NCBI RefSeq assembly: GCF_031877795.1
Contig: NC_133971.1
Span: forward strand, 60,334,463 to 60,398,462
Reading direction: 5' to 3'
Source: Strix aluco
Taxonomy: Eukaryota > Chordata > Aves > Strigiformes > Strigidae
DNA: 64,000 nt
Part shown: positions 11,957 to 25,409 of the stretch, piece by piece
How the letters are laid out: each line of letters starts with the position of its first letter
Numbering within the stretch: the first letter of the stretch is position 1
Notes under the pieces: model-generated
Seen by the model: only the letters and a program-made list of their open reading frames with translations
What the model was told of the DNA's origin: nothing
Databases searched by the model: none
Position numbers and translations under genes: made by a program

Positions 11957-12141
11957 AACTATAGTCCCATTCCCTGTGGCTTACCTTATCAGGTGTCGAA
12001 GTTCAGGTCCGGACCAGGCAGATTTCCACTGCTATCAGCTTCACTGGGCTCCATCTCCGCTGCACATTGTCCTGCAGCCCACACAGAAGCTCTCTGTGTC
12101 AAAATCGCCTTCTCGCTTCTTTGTCAGAATCACGTCGGCTT
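11957..12141 (-). other. ERV-B leader with splice donor
   Basis: The untranslated leader between the primer site and the gag start. It contains AAG|GTAAGC with the donor GT at 11984-11983, a good match to a splice donor and the likely origin of a spliced env RNA, since it precedes the gag start. A short 21-codon open frame (12054-11989) lies upstream of the donor; its significance is unknown. Confidence 0.5.
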
Positions 12142-12159
12142 ATCATGTCGGGGTCACCA
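12142..12159 (-). promoter_or_regulatory. ERV-B primer binding site, tRNA-Trp type
   Basis: Two bases inside the 5' LTR the minus strand reads TGGTGACCCCGACATGAT. This matches the avian sarcoma/leukosis virus primer binding site, complementary to the 3' end of tRNA-Trp, at 17 of 18 positions (one G-to-A change), with the same two-base spacing from the LTR. Confidence 0.85.
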
Positions 12160-12161
12160 TT

Positions 12162-12501
12162 TGTCATGGTAGAGACGGACACAACAAGCGACTGATGCAG
12201 ACAAAATGTCCGACACTTTATTATCTACGCTCTTCTTTTATATATGCCTTACAAAGCCGTGTGTTCATTTAATTGGTTACACAGTTGTTTTTCAACATTG
12301 CTATTGGTTGGCTTTTACTCTTCTTCTCTGCTCCTTAGTACGTGCAGAATTGCGGGTCCTCCATCCTACTCCCTTGCTCAGAGTTCCTTTTATCTTCTTT
12401 ACTTCAGCGAACATCTCCCTTTTCAAGGGTTCACTGGAATCTTGTCAAGGCCAGATTCTTCTTCAATCAGGCTGGTGGCAGACCTGCTGCCTCCCCCGAC
12501 A
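12162..12501 (-). repeat. ERV-B 5' LTR
   Basis: About 340 bp, TGTCATGG to CCCGACA on the plus strand. On the minus strand it has CCAAT boxes, a TATA box (TATATAAAA at 12244-12236) and a poly(A) signal AATAAA (12222-12217) only about 15 bases further on, implying a short R region. It precedes the primer binding site, so it is the 5' LTR and would have been the viral promoter. Confidence 0.92.
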
Positions 12502-12507
12502 GTATAA

Positions 12508-15500
12508 TGACCTCACTTCAACTCTGATCTATCAAAGGACAGTGGATCCATCAGTCTTTACGTGAAAGGAAGCAGCTTTGTAGAACTTGCTTGAGACTAA
12601 TGTTACATTTGACCTGATTAGTTAGCATTTGATTAGACTTAACACTGGAGCCTGTATTGTTCCCTTGGGAGTGGGGTAGCCATATTGCTTAATTTTCTGT
12701 TACAATTCCTTAAGTAAGAGCAGCTACAGCATTCCAACATTCTGTCTTAGTTTACGATTTGATGACAAATTTGCTTGCCAGAACTGCTACTTTCTGTATA
12801 CAAGCCTTTTCATATTCTAGTCCTTGAAGAGAAGCTAAATTATTTTGAATTATCTTCTCCCCTCTTTGTGCTTTCAGCCAGAGAAGTCAAAGGAAGGTAA
12901 TAGCCTCTGAGTGTTTTTTACAAAATTTTTTTACATTTCAGAAGTGGCCAAATGAAGCTTAACTGAAACTTCATACCAGCCAATTCCAATTCATGCAGAC
13001 ATGGAAAATTTCAGTTTGTGAAAGAGTAACTATAAATGAGTAAAAGAATTACAACACAGAAGTTCATCAGTTTTCACAGATATGCCTACAAAACTTTAAT
13101 GTTAAAAGTTTTTTAACTACCGCACTGCAAAGTGTATTTAGAGATACAATGAACAATGTTCCAAAATGGGTATTTTTACTATTACATCATTATTTACATA
13201 ACTAAAGCTGTAGTTGTAGAAGTCCTGGCTCAAAGAATTATGGCAATTTATGCTATTACTGCTTTCCTCTCACAGGGAGCTGTTGGAAGTTACCTCACCA
13301 ACTTCATCCACTTCAGTACAAAGTTAACTGGGCAAGCAGTAGTGGACTTCTCTAGCAGAACAGGAGTGACTTCAACTTCCACAACCATGTGTGCATTTAA
13401 TATCTGGTCACAGCCAAAGGCCTCAATTGCTCACATGTTATCAAAGACAAAGCTGAAGAGTATATTAGATAGAGCATCATGCATTCAAAGTGTAAGGCCA
13501 CTGTGAAAGTTAGAAGTTAAATACAAATAATTTTCAGTAAATCTATTAACTACTGAATGTCATTTAAAAAAAGAGTAGATACAGTCTTTTCCTGAACAGC
13601 TTGAAATTTTACCTGATTATTAAATCATCTGTCAATTACATGAAACATTCTGAAAAGCTTAATACAGAAGCTTTTTGGGTATTTCCCATGTATATTCTTC
13701 TCTCCCAAAGTGCCCATAGCATGCTGATTTTTGATAGATTGGCCTGGCCTCTTCAAATCCAGCTCCTTTAATGAAAAGAAAAAAAAACCAAATCTTACAC
13801 TTAACTCTATTCCAACATATATTATGATTTAGACACATCAGTAATAATCAATATTATCCCTGAAAGACAATAAAACCTAGGTGTTGTTTCCTTGGCCAAT
13901 CAGCCAGATTTATAGCAGGAAAGGTAGTGAGTGGATGGTTTCAATTTAAAGTGACTAGAAACAGTCAGCTTTCTTCAAATGTATCGGAGGTATGCAGTTA
14001 GTTTATAAGCATTACGTTGCAGAAACATTACAACTGGAATAAAGTTCAGCTATACCTGTGCAACCATCAGTGTGTTTTCTGTTATTGCAAGTGTAATATA
14101 GAATATTTTCTAACTATACTGTGCCAGAAAGACAGTGATGATCTCAAAAGAAGCAGCCAAAGATGATCTAGTAGACTGAGTAACTGTGAGGTTTAACTCC
14201 TTATATAGATGCAAAGTCACTGTTTAGAATAGGCTTAACACTGATTATGACCAATTAGAATAATGAAGGTGCTTTTTAGCCTGTATAATATAGCAGATTG
14301 CAGCTGTGCTAAATGATTAGCCACAGGTATCTACACAGAAATTTCTCTTAATTTCATGAAAGGCCTGAAACATTTTCTTCTACTTGCGCTTTCATCTATT
14401 TGGTATTATGTTGTTCGATTATCTTTGAAAGCACGTTTAAAATAGATGATTCATATCATAAGCTGCTGGAGAGAAAATCAGTGGAGGAACAACAAAGTAA
14501 GGAAAGAAGCACAAATACTAACAGGATAATGAATACATTTCAGATGGTGAAGAGATTACACATTCTCACACTTATGGGGTCATATATGATGTGCAGCAAC
14601 TAAGTCTTGCTTCAACTGATATTTTGTGCAACACAATCACATGCTCCAATGGCTACTACAGTCATTTGTACTTGACCCTAATAGGAAAGCCACAAAAATG
14701 TGAGTGCTGACTAAATGAAAAGTAAAACATCATGAAGTACTTTGGTGCATAGTTGATTAGAATGGACAGCCAGCACCACTTACAGGATTTTAAAAATTGT
14801 GAGGTAATGTTTAACAAGGAAATACTTGCTAAACAATGCTCATGTTTTTGCCTGCTTTCTCCCCTTCTTACTGCCTTCACCACTTCCAGGGCTATGATAA
14901 AGTATTTTAAAAATGCAGCATATTTGAGCGCACCAAATCAAGGAAAGTGTCTGGGAACCACCACTCTGATGGTGATGAGCTGCCATAATGACAAAGGCAA
15001 AGAAGAGTTTTGATTATACTTGTGAACTGGTAACACTTGGAAAATATTACCTAGCAATAGAAGTTGCCATAACACCTCACATTATCTCAGACTATTAAAA
15101 ATATGTCATCTCTACTCTCAGCATATGTGTTTGGGAAACATTCTGAAAAGGAGTTCAGAAGTTTGCTGGCTGCACCACCAAAACGTTGATATAGCTTGTC
15201 AGAAATGTCTTTCCTTTTTTAAGGAAAAAAAGAGACTTCCTATTCACTAACATGTTGACATTTCTCCCCTCAGAGTCAAATATACTCAAGATTCCTCTGA
15301 AATACAGAGTCTAGAATGATAGTAATAGCTCTGGATTTAAGAGAACTGAATCTTTAAAAGCATTTTCCTCGAATAATGAGATAGCTAACATGTATGTTTT
15401 GGCATTTCAGAACAGAGGTTTTAAAACCTTCATTGCTCAAAGTGACAAAGTGGTTCCTCTGTGCATAGAGTCAAGTTCTTGCTGATATATCTCTAAGGCT

Positions 15501-18500
15501 TGAGCTCCCATGTCAATTTCACAAAGTTTAATAACGGGTGAACTCAGTGTGGCTGCTCCTTTAAAAGAGGAAAGAGATAGTGTTTCTGTCCATTAGTTGC
15601 ATACTTCATGAAACTTTTAAGAAGTCCAGCCTGCCAAGTTTGATGAAAATCAGCCAAGAGATCTGAAGGTTCCTCAGGACTGAGAAGATAGCCTGTACCA
15701 TTAGGTTTTAGGAAGCTGTACTCCAAATAGGCAAGAAGCTCTACCTCCTAGAAGTCCACATAAAAAATTAAATGAGTTAGTCATGAAAAGGCGAAAAAGA
15801 AGGAAAAAATGCTAAGGTCAGATTACAGTTCCCTGGAATGTAGATGGGTAACTGCTGATAAGGACAGATGCTGATCTGCTTCTTTCCTCCAGTCCTTTCC
15901 TCTCTCAAAGGAAAGGGTAATTCCCATACTTCTTTAAGTGTAAGGATTATGTTTGTCTAGAAGACCTGTTTTTTCAGGTCTGGAAATATACCAGAAAGGA
16001 ATATAGCTGGGTTGGCTGCAGGAAGCAATGTAAGTAGGTTTGGGTTTTCTTGTCCTCTCTGACTGTGTGTAGCCTCAACAATGCTTCTGATTACAACTGA
16101 ATTTTTACTTCAAGACAGCTCATCTCATGGCACTATTTTTATTCTTGTTCTGTTTTTTAAATGCATACAATATTTCAGTGTCTTACCAAATCTTAAGAGA
16201 GCATTTAAGAAACCTGGATTCCTTTTTAATTAAGTTTAGTTGACTTCAAACAGGCTGCACAAGACTGCCTGACAACTAGAGACAGGCTCTCAGTGTTCAG
16301 TTTTTCTGATGTAGGAGGTAGGTTACACTTACACTTCATGAGAAGCTAGTCACTTAAGGGTGTTTTCTCTTCTGGGCTAATAGCCAATATCCCCAGAACA
16401 GCAACAGCAAACACCATATTGCCACTATTGTGTGCCAGTCAGCTTCTGTGCATGACCAAGGGCAAATTACAGCACATAACATTCCACTCATTTTAGTGGG
16501 ATTGCTTGTGAAGCGAGGGCACCAGAACCCTTCCATCTCATGGCAGCTGTCTCACAAGTTGTTGCCACCTCAAGACCAAAGGCAGGGAGACCATACTTAC
16601 CCTGCTACTTCTTTCAGAAAGAGCCAATATTTCTGGTGCCTTCCAGATAAGGCACAGACTGGGAGCCTTACACACCCTGTAAACAGACTGGAAAGCCTAA
16701 CTACATCTAATGTTAAATTTTAATTCTGCTTTACCAAGCACACTACCACCAACTGCCTAATAAACTGCAATGCAGCACACTACCAGGGTTACTGGGAGAT
16801 ATAACATGGTATAATTTAGGCCAGTCTTACTTATTCAGTACATTTTGTGACCAGATTCATCAACTGGCCCTTGTATGTTGTACTGGGTGCATGGGTGATG
16901 GAAGAACAGAAATGACAGCAATTATAGATTTATGAAGGTGACTTTCATGAGGTTGAGAGCCAGAAACTTTAGAGCAACAAAAATAGATTTCCTTCAGTAA
17001 ATAGTAATAGCACACAAACCTTATGATAGCTCCAAAGCATAGATCAAAGTTTTTCCACACAATCTCAAGCAGTTTTTATTCAGATCTTCTGACATTCCGT
17101 AATGAAACACTGAGATTGCAAGAGGAAGACTCAGACCAATAGCATATGATAGCTGTAGAACACATGCATACAACCCAAACACAGTTAAACAGTCCTTCCT
17201 ACTTTTTGCTTAAAAGAAAGGAAAGACTTATCTTATGTATCAGATGTGTTTTACACACACCTTTTCTTCATAAAGAAAGCTAGGAGATATGCTTTTGCTA
17301 TTTGTCCTTTATGTTAGAAAATTATCTGTTTTCCTCAGAGAAAGCTCAGCCTGGTCAGATATTAGACCTAAGTGACATTGCTGAAAAGCAGAAGTACTTT
17401 CTAATCATCCTCAGATACTGTCATTCTTCAGCCTCAGCAAGACACAAGGATTTCATGCCTTTGATACTGGAGACCGAGATCTACAAATATTTCTGGGGTT
17501 TTTTTGCTGCGGCAGAGAAAAGATATGTAGGACAAGATGACAAAAAGCTCCATGTTCCTAAAACACTCACAGACTTGTTTTCCCAGAATGAGTTATTTCC
17601 ATGCACTCCCTGGAACTTCATCCAATATTTCCATGTACTTTTTGAAACACAGCTATCAAAAGTAGACAAAGTAACCCAGGAAGTGTTCCCTGTAATTTCA
17701 CTTAATTCAAAGGAGGACAGAGGAGCTCTATAACTCATTTCTTTCAGGCAAGAATCACATTAGCTTCTTCTCAACACAGCACTGCACAGCACAGCACTGA
17801 TGGGTTCTCCTGAGATGGGTTTGCTTTTATCATTCAGTGCTTTTTCAAAATACAGTCCTGCTGCAGTACAGGCTAACATACACTTAATTTTCTTCCATCA
17901 TGGTGTGTTTGGATGAAAATACATTTTGCCCGAATGTCACTAAGCAACACTAACCTTCTGTGGCTTTCACTCATCTTTCCCCTTGTGTCTGCTTTCTACA
18001 GATTTCAAGAAGTAATAGTCCAATGTCTCAGTTCTATCTATATACTTCTTAGTAACCAAGAATTTATTTTTGTTAGAAACTGCCCTAATCATAACTACCT
18101 TCCCCTTAGCTAATTTTGAGATAATGCTAAGCCTCTTTTTCATTAACCAGTAAGCTGAAAATTCTATATTGCACTAAATAAACCCTACATGGTATTTGTC
18201 ATAATATACAGCTAATTAGTCTGCAGTTCCCTCCATTATCCATTTTGCCCTTTCAGTGTGAAAAGGTGGTTAGCATGGAAATAATATCCATAGCAGAGCC
18301 AGCTCAACTGTCAGCCTCAGTGAAGGATGGCAAGGTCTTAGTGTAGCACACAGACACCAATGGGCTGAAAACACTTTTGCATTTCCACTTGATACATTTT
18401 TGCTTTTGTTAATCTTTAATCCAGCCTTCTATGACTTCACAGGATATTTGCTTTTCTGCTCTCCCATCCTCCTCTCTCCTCCCATTTTACCTTCACTGCT

Positions 18501-19742
18501 GGTATCTGACATCTCCATAGCTTGCTGTTAACAAAATCAATCTTGCCTTGTCTAGATGTCAGGCTCAGGTATTTAAAGAGGGTATCTGGAAATTACTGGA
18601 ATAAATACAATGATGTATGTGTTCAGAAATGCCACTCAAAATGTGCATACCAAGAAATCAGAAGTTTGTCTTCTGTCCCCTCAGAAAGAAAATTATCAGC
18701 AATTTGCTAACTATCACTATTTGTGCTTGGCTTATTCCCAATATCCCCGTCCCTTGATGAACTCCAAACTCTGAAGTTTGATCAGGTATCAAACACATGC
18801 ACAATACCTAAAGGAAGGGGTCTTGTTCCTAACTGTTATGTCTGGATACTATGTCATTGACCGTAACCACATCCAGTGGCCCCCTCCTCTGGTCCACAGA
18901 GAAAGAGAAAGATTTTAAACACATCTCTGCAGCAAAACATCAGCCAGATCACTGCTACTTTTTACTGTAGTAATTCGTTGTACTGGGTTAAAGTTATTAC
19001 ATAGCAGCTACTCAGAATAAGTATATGTATAAACTAGCATTGTAAACTGCCTGACAAACCTCAACTGTTTAGCATTCTCATTGGGTTCATGTTTAATAGT
19101 GAAACTGTCTAGGGGTCAATAAAACACCTCTTTCGACTTCTTAGTCTTACTAGTCCCAAAAATTCAAGGGTAAGGAAGGAAGTGCATTTTGTCTGAGCAT
19201 ATAATACTGATTAAAGTTGTTTTTTTATTAAAAACAACTGAATTTTGCTTTTAGTCACACTATACTAGGAACACAAAGTAGAGAACTCATGGTAACTTTA
19301 AGGTAATTTCAAATATAGCTTAAAATGGATTAAGTTACAACTAATATGACCATATAGTACAGTAGGTTGCACAACTACATCTAGACACTGCTAACATAAC
19401 TGTTTGTAATATGCTGTTCAGCCCTGGGTGGAGTTGCTGGAAGTAAAAGCAAGGATGATGCAAAGAAGTACCTAGAGCAGGGATCGCAACAGAGTTGGAA
19501 AAAGAATACTATTGAGAACACACTCTTTGTTTCAGGACCATCCTAGCCTGTGTCTCTGGCTTCCCTCATAGCACTCCTTAATAACAGACACCCAAGAGGA
19601 ACTTCCTGAAGCCCCATTCTAGTATGAGAAATGCTTTTCTGAAACTGGAGTGGGGCTGTGATGGTAGCATGTATTCTGTGGGGGTGAGCACACATAAGAC
19701 AGAATTTCTGTTATGGTGGATTACTTTCATGGTTGCTCTTAC
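12508..19742. other. Intergenic, no recognised gene or repeat
   Basis: AT-rich sequence. Apart from the unexplained open frame at 17302-17733 only short chance frames are present. Exons 8 and 9 of the neighbouring MAT relic would lie here on the minus strand, but nothing resembling them was seen. Confidence 0.5.
17302..17733 (+). other. Unrecognised 143-codon open frame
   Basis: The longest open frame in this gene-free AT-rich stretch. The predicted peptide is not low-complexity: it has mixed charged and aromatic residues (for example EKQKYFLIILRYCH, then HVPKTLTDLF). Pyrimidine-rich AG sites precede it at about 17325 and 17338 and could act as splice acceptors, so it could be a terminal exon. 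The family is not recognised. It may equally be a chance frame; expression evidence or conservation would decide. Confidence 0.2.
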
Positions 19743-22650
19743 CTGGGTTAATACTCTTTTACAGAGATCAGCTTTCACCAAAGATTTTGTAATCCACTGA
19801 GCTGCATATGCTGCAGAACAATCAACTTTGGAGGGATCTCCTCCAGAGAATGCACCTCCGCTATGGGATCCCCAGCCTCCATAGGTACCAATGATCTTCC
19901 TGCCAGTCAGTCCAGGATCACTCTGCAGGACAAACAATTGAATACATTCATGAGACAAAACAGTTTACCCAATCCCATACTAGGTTATTGGGTACAGCTT
20001 TGTTTTGTATTTGCCGCAGATAAGATTCATTGTTCACTGTGTTTGCCTTCACATGCAATGTGTTTAATGAATGAGGTCTACATGATTGGAGTATTTTTTC
20101 AGAGATGTACTATGCCATCTGTGCTGCAGCCACTTTTGAATAATAAGAATGTGGCACAACTATAAACATCACAAAAAGTGTGCTCTCTTTAAATCAGCAA
20201 TCATGAAGTACTATCTCTGGATTACTGTCCAATGACTTCACTCAATAACACTTGGAGGCCAAGAATTTAGAGACACAAAAGCCTTCCTGAAAAACAAATC
20301 ATATATAACCTAAAAGGTTAACAACCTTCACTTAGATATACATACTAAAGAGGAAGTGGGGGCTTCACAGAGCTGCAGCTGAGTGCTGCCAGCACAAGAG
20401 TACTGAGAAATTCTAGCTGAGTTGATGTTTATGATCCACTAGTGGCACAAGGACCACTTGGTACTATTCTTCCTCCTTCTTTCTGCCTGCCTGTGATCCC
20501 AATAATAGAGTCTCACCCTCTTGCATGGACTTTTGTCTGCCTCCTACAACTTAGTGGGCTGATCCAACTTACTCAACCAACAGAGAATAACTGCCTTTCT
20601 GTCAGATTAGCAAAGCTGGTGACTGCAAACTGATAAATGAATTTCAGAGTGTTGAGAAACTGCATTAATCCACTAATTTTAAATCCCCAAATACATAATA
20701 TGGGAGTAAAGCTCACATTTATTCCTCAGCGAAGGTGGTATCCCTACATCATCCCAGCGTGATCATAAGCACAGTCTGTAGTTTTAATCCTTCATTGAAC
20801 TCTTTATACAAACTAGACAGTTTTGTGTAACAAAACTTTTTACATTTTCACAGTGATTACCTGCTTACCTGGTACCAGCATCTGGAAAGTAGCACACATG
20901 TCAAATTCTAAAGACTATTGAGACTCAATACATTAAGTTCTCCCTTGAAGTTTGTTCAGCTTTTTGAATAATTTCAGTGTAGGAGATCAGATCTGTTGTT
21001 ATTTCTGGTTTTGATTTTTACTGTGAAGGGATACTTCCAGTCAGGCATTTTAGCATATAACTTAAGGGCTGGCTTTTGGTCATTTAAAATACTTTCTGGA
21101 AGCAAGACAAAGATCCAAGGATCTGTACCTTTGGCTGTCCAAGCAGGTACAGCTTCAGTTTAGATGCTGGCTGTCCAGTAGGAAGAATCCAGAAGAAATG
21201 ACTGAAGCTTCCTTTAAAATATATAGACTTTCTTGGTTAAAGGTATACCAGTTCATTGCACTTTTGTTTAAGATAACATTTAGAAGCATTTGGCAAAGTA
21301 GAATCCAAGTCTGTATAGACTGTCCTCTTTCAAAGTACCATACTTTGGGACCACCTTCTACAAACTTTTCACTTGGAAGGAGATGATAGATCGTGCCCTC
21401 ATCAACATACTTCTCTGGAATGACTTCTTTAACAACTTTCTCCATTAGCTCCTTCTGTATTTGTTGTAGAGGTATGTTGAGAGCATGATGTACAGAAATC
21501 ACAAGTGTGTACACTTGGATGGGCTCCACTGTGCCGTTACTCTCCTTGTATTACACTGTGACCTAAAGAGGAAAAAAAAAGGACAGTGAACACTCAAGGC
21601 CTAAAGTACCAGTTTGAAAACTGAAAATGATCCTCACAGTTATTTTCTGCAGAAAAAAATAAACAGATGAAGGGAAATGGGATGAAAAATGATGGATTGT
21701 TGCAAATGATTAAAATCACTGTAAGAAAAAACTAAATACAGAAAGTGCTGAAATACCACTACCAAAAGAGTTAACTAAAGGATATCACATGTATCACCAC
21801 AGAGAAGCAAAATAACAAGAAAGCTACAGAAGCCTATGATTTTACTGGCACACGCTAAAATCATTCACGGTTTGGCATGTTAAACTTCAAATAGCAAATC
21901 ATCAAAGTTAAGCCAAAATAACTTTTGGAGGACCCTGCTAAAATGAGCAGATGTAGATCATATGATAGGCTGTATCCTTTGCTACTTATTGCATGGCTTT
22001 TATATACATGCAAATATATACTGGCATTGCTCCATCCTTAGCATAGGTTTTCTTATAGACTAAGAAGGCCTCTCAATTTGCCCACCCTTTAAAAATGCTT
22101 GGATAGATACATCATAAAGAAATCAGTCTATTCACATGTTCTAGGCACTGCTGACAAAAGGCAGGGACACAATCCATGTAGCACTGCAACAACAGCAGCA
22201 GTATAAATGCAATTTATCCCCACTAAGCAACACCTTGCTGTCTTGGAAATGTCACATGTATGGCTTTCCTTTCCTCTCCTGCAGATATCACACCTGGAGG
22301 ACAGAGAACTTACTGCCTTTGAGACCGCCAAAGTGCACCATTCTTACAGTAGGCTCAGTGACTCATCCACTCAGCTCGGCAACTCAGCTGTCAGTGGCTA
22401 TGACGACTGATCAAATACAGTATACATGAGGTTTGAATCAAGAACGGCTCTGTTTTAACTGAGAAACCATAGCACTATCCCAGTCCATGCTTCTGGAATG
22501 CTGGTATTTATTCAGAAATAAAAACAGCTGATCATCAGTAATTTGTTAATCTTCTTAAACTCCAGGGGAAAAGAAGCAAAATACAAGTGTTATTTTGAAG
22601 AAACCTGCTAAGACACTGATAGAACAGTTTAAACAAAGCATGTGTGCTAC

Positions 22651-23127
22651 TGTCATGGTTTGAACTCGACCGGCAGCCAAACACCACGTAGCTGGTTGCT
22701 CACCCTTCCCTTGCCCGGTGAATGGGGGAGAAGACTGGAGGAACGTAAGTTAAAAAAAACAATTTAGTGATTGTAATGAAACAAAACAATAATAATGGAA
22801 AGTACAAACAGGTAATGCACAATGCGATTGCTCACTACTCACCAACCGATACCCAGCCCGCTCCCGGCCAGCGATCCTTACAGAATGAATGAAGATCCCA
22901 CCACTGAAGACCAGAAGCAAGAGAGAACCCACCTCCTTTATATACTGGGCATAACATCACATGATATGGAATACTCCAATGGCCAATCTAGTCCCGGCAC
23001 TACGGCTGTGCCCCCTCCCCGCTCAAGAAAAGTTAACTCTATCCTAGCCAAAATCCAGGTCAGGTGCTCTGGCTGTGCTCCCTGCCAGTTCAAGAAAATT
23101 AACTCTATCCCAGCCAATACCAAGACA
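22651..23127 (-). repeat. Solo LTR, family D, with duplicated end
   Basis: Starts TGTCATGGTTTGAACTCG on the plus strand and resembles the copies at 31761 and 48103 at both ends. A TATA-like TATATAAAGG lies on the minus strand near 22944-22935. The far end contains two copies of a segment ending AACTCTATCC...CCAAAA (about 23005-23060 and 23072-23127), an internal duplication. No target duplication matches at either possible end. It lies inside an intron of the MAT relic. Confidence 0.65.
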
Positions 23128-24189
23128 AATGTGTGAAACTCACACCACCTTGGAACGTGAAAATAACAGCACCATTGATGAATTCTCATTTAGTACCAGA
23201 CAAGGTAAATGATTTCTATTGTTTCTCATCCTTACAGTTTATGCGTCTACATTACTAACCTGTGTTTTCCTACCTGGTCTAAGCCAGGGCCATGTTCCAT
23301 TCCATTTCAGAGTCTTTCTGCTTGCAGTCAGTTTGTGCACCAGGAGGACTGTTAAGGGCATACATTCCTCAGTTTCATCAGTGGCATAGCCAAAGATCAA
23401 ACCCTGCATTGAGAAACAGGAAACTGAATTAAAAAAAGGGGAAATAAGCCACTCATTTCCATGTCCTCTTTCCATTTCTGCACTGTCTTTGCCACATAAT
23501 ACTTTAAAACCACCCAAGCCTAGAAAGACACTGCAGTAACATACAGCGTGAATACACTTTGACATATAACCAGCCTGAAACAACGTTTACATATCTGCAT
23601 GCACAAGAATCAGAGCCCAGCAGGGTCTGGTTCCCAAGAATGACTCTGCCTTAAGCATCCATAAGAATCCACTGCAAAGGCTTAATAGACATAAAGCTCA
23701 TAAAGACTGCTCAATCTTCTCCCCACACATGACAACTAAACACAGCATTTGATGCCTAAGAAGTAAACCAGGCTACCCAAAAGACTTGGAAGACTGACAA
23801 AAAGCTTAATTGTAGCTCTATACAGTAAGGCCACTGGATATGAGAAAAGTCACTTTCACTGAAACTACTGGAGGCCACGTTACTTTTTTGCACTTCTGGT
23901 GATTAAGAGTGCATGCACAGTGTTAGCTGCTAATTCTTACACTTTGCACAATAGGTTTTAAGGAAAGGCTCCAGTCCAACGCAATTCTAACTGCTTGTAC
24001 ATAACCTTAATTTGAGTGAGTGCCTGTAATTAATTTACATTACCTGATCCCCTGCTCCAATGTCATCGTTGCTCTTGCCATGGGACACAGCATGCTTGAT
24101 CTCTTTACACTGTTGTTCTAAGGCCACTAAAACTGTACAAGTTTTATAGTCCTGTCCTAGTGAAGGGAGTTTTGTAAAGTTAGGTCATA

Positions 24190-25400
24190 CATTCTTGAGA
24201 ATTCACAAATTGCTAGAGAAGATTTTAGGGATTATCTAATTATCTCGGCTAAAACTTTTAGAACTCTAAGCATGTAAGCTTCTTATACTACAATTTGTAT
24301 TGCTAATAGAAGCAGACAATCAGCACATTTATGTAAGTTTCAGGACATGGGCAAGTTAGTGGTATAAGTTCAAACCTGAGCTCTTGAAACTGAGAGGATA
24401 AGTGTAATCCTACAAGCTGCTCCACCAAAGCTTGTTACATTGCTTTTGATGACTAGGGTTCAAACCATTTAGGTATTGAGCTGGGAGAGGAGTGTGGAAA
24501 ATGTTACCAGAAACAGGTATTCAGTTTTTCTTGTAGTAGGTTCTAGGGTTCAATAGAATTAGAGAAAAGCTGTATATATCATGTGTGAAAAGGGAAGATT
24601 GAAGGGGAATAGTCATGTAAGGGGTTCAACTGCTGAAAGGATGCTACTTTGAGAAATATGTTAAGAATACATAAAGAATTCCCTTGCATGTGAACATCAA
24701 GTGTCACAGGTTTATGCACCTCAAGGACAAGGAACATCAGTGTTAAAGCTTTCACTGTACAAATGTGCAGATATAACCACCTTCTGACATTTGTGCAAAC
24801 ACTAGTTCTTCTGCATCAGAGAAGCAAAATGCACCTGGCACTTTCAAGAATAAGTCTTTTACAGGTATGCCACCTTAAAATAGCTTCTTCAGTACCAGAC
24901 ACTGAAAAATGCATATCAACATCTATGCAGTTTTCTCCTAGGCCTGGCACACATTTCATTCTATTTTCTAGAAGGTCATAAAAGCATAACTTGAGCCACA
25001 TGCAGAACAGACACAACAATGAACACAAGAAGGATCTCACTCACCTTTGGAAGAGTCATCATACCCTATCTTCTTATGGGTCTCTTACAATTTGTTGGTA
25101 ATCTACTATAGCCTAGGATGTGCTCTCTCCACAAAGCAAAATCATACCAGTTTTTGCCACACACTCTGTAGAAAAAAGATGAAACATCAGAAATTTACAG
25201 CTACTATTTTACAGTTACACAGGGAGATCCTGAGGATGGTTCTATGAACAAAGGATTAGTCACAGGGGAAACTAGTGTAAAGCCATAGCATAAATGTAGG
25301 TCTGTGTGCAACCACTCTTCAGCTAATATGAACATTAAAATGCCTGCATGGGGGTGTGTGTGTGTGTGTCTTTGTGGTGGTGCAATTCTTACCCCTCCCC
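24190..25400. other. Non-coding gap within the MAT relic
   Basis: Nothing recognised here apart from a short (GT)n run near 25351-25371. The missing MAT exon 3 would be expected between 24157 and 29871 but was not seen. Confidence 0.4.
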
Positions 25401-25409
25401 GCCCCTCCT

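Larger units (their letters stand above)
6479..12501 (-). mobile_element. ERV-B: full-length class II provirus
   Basis: A complete but defective provirus in minus orientation, reading from 12501 down to 6479. Both ends are TG...CA LTRs of about 340 bp. They are flanked by the same 6-bp host sequence, GTATAA (6473-6478 and 12502-12507), which is the target duplication length of alpha- and betaretroviruses. The order from the 5' end is LTR, primer binding site, leader, gag-pro (with dUTPase), pol, env, polypurine tract, LTR. By hand alignment the LTRs differ at about 19 of 340 positions plus one indel, so the insertion is neither recent nor ancient. Gag has lost most of matrix and capsid, pol has four in-frame stops, and env has two frameshifts and a stop. 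No functional virus product is expected. Confidence 0.93.

Noticed and set aside
11989-12054. Short open frame in the ERV-B leader as an upstream regulatory peptide
   Set aside because: Only 21 codons, no supporting motif, and such frames are common by chance.
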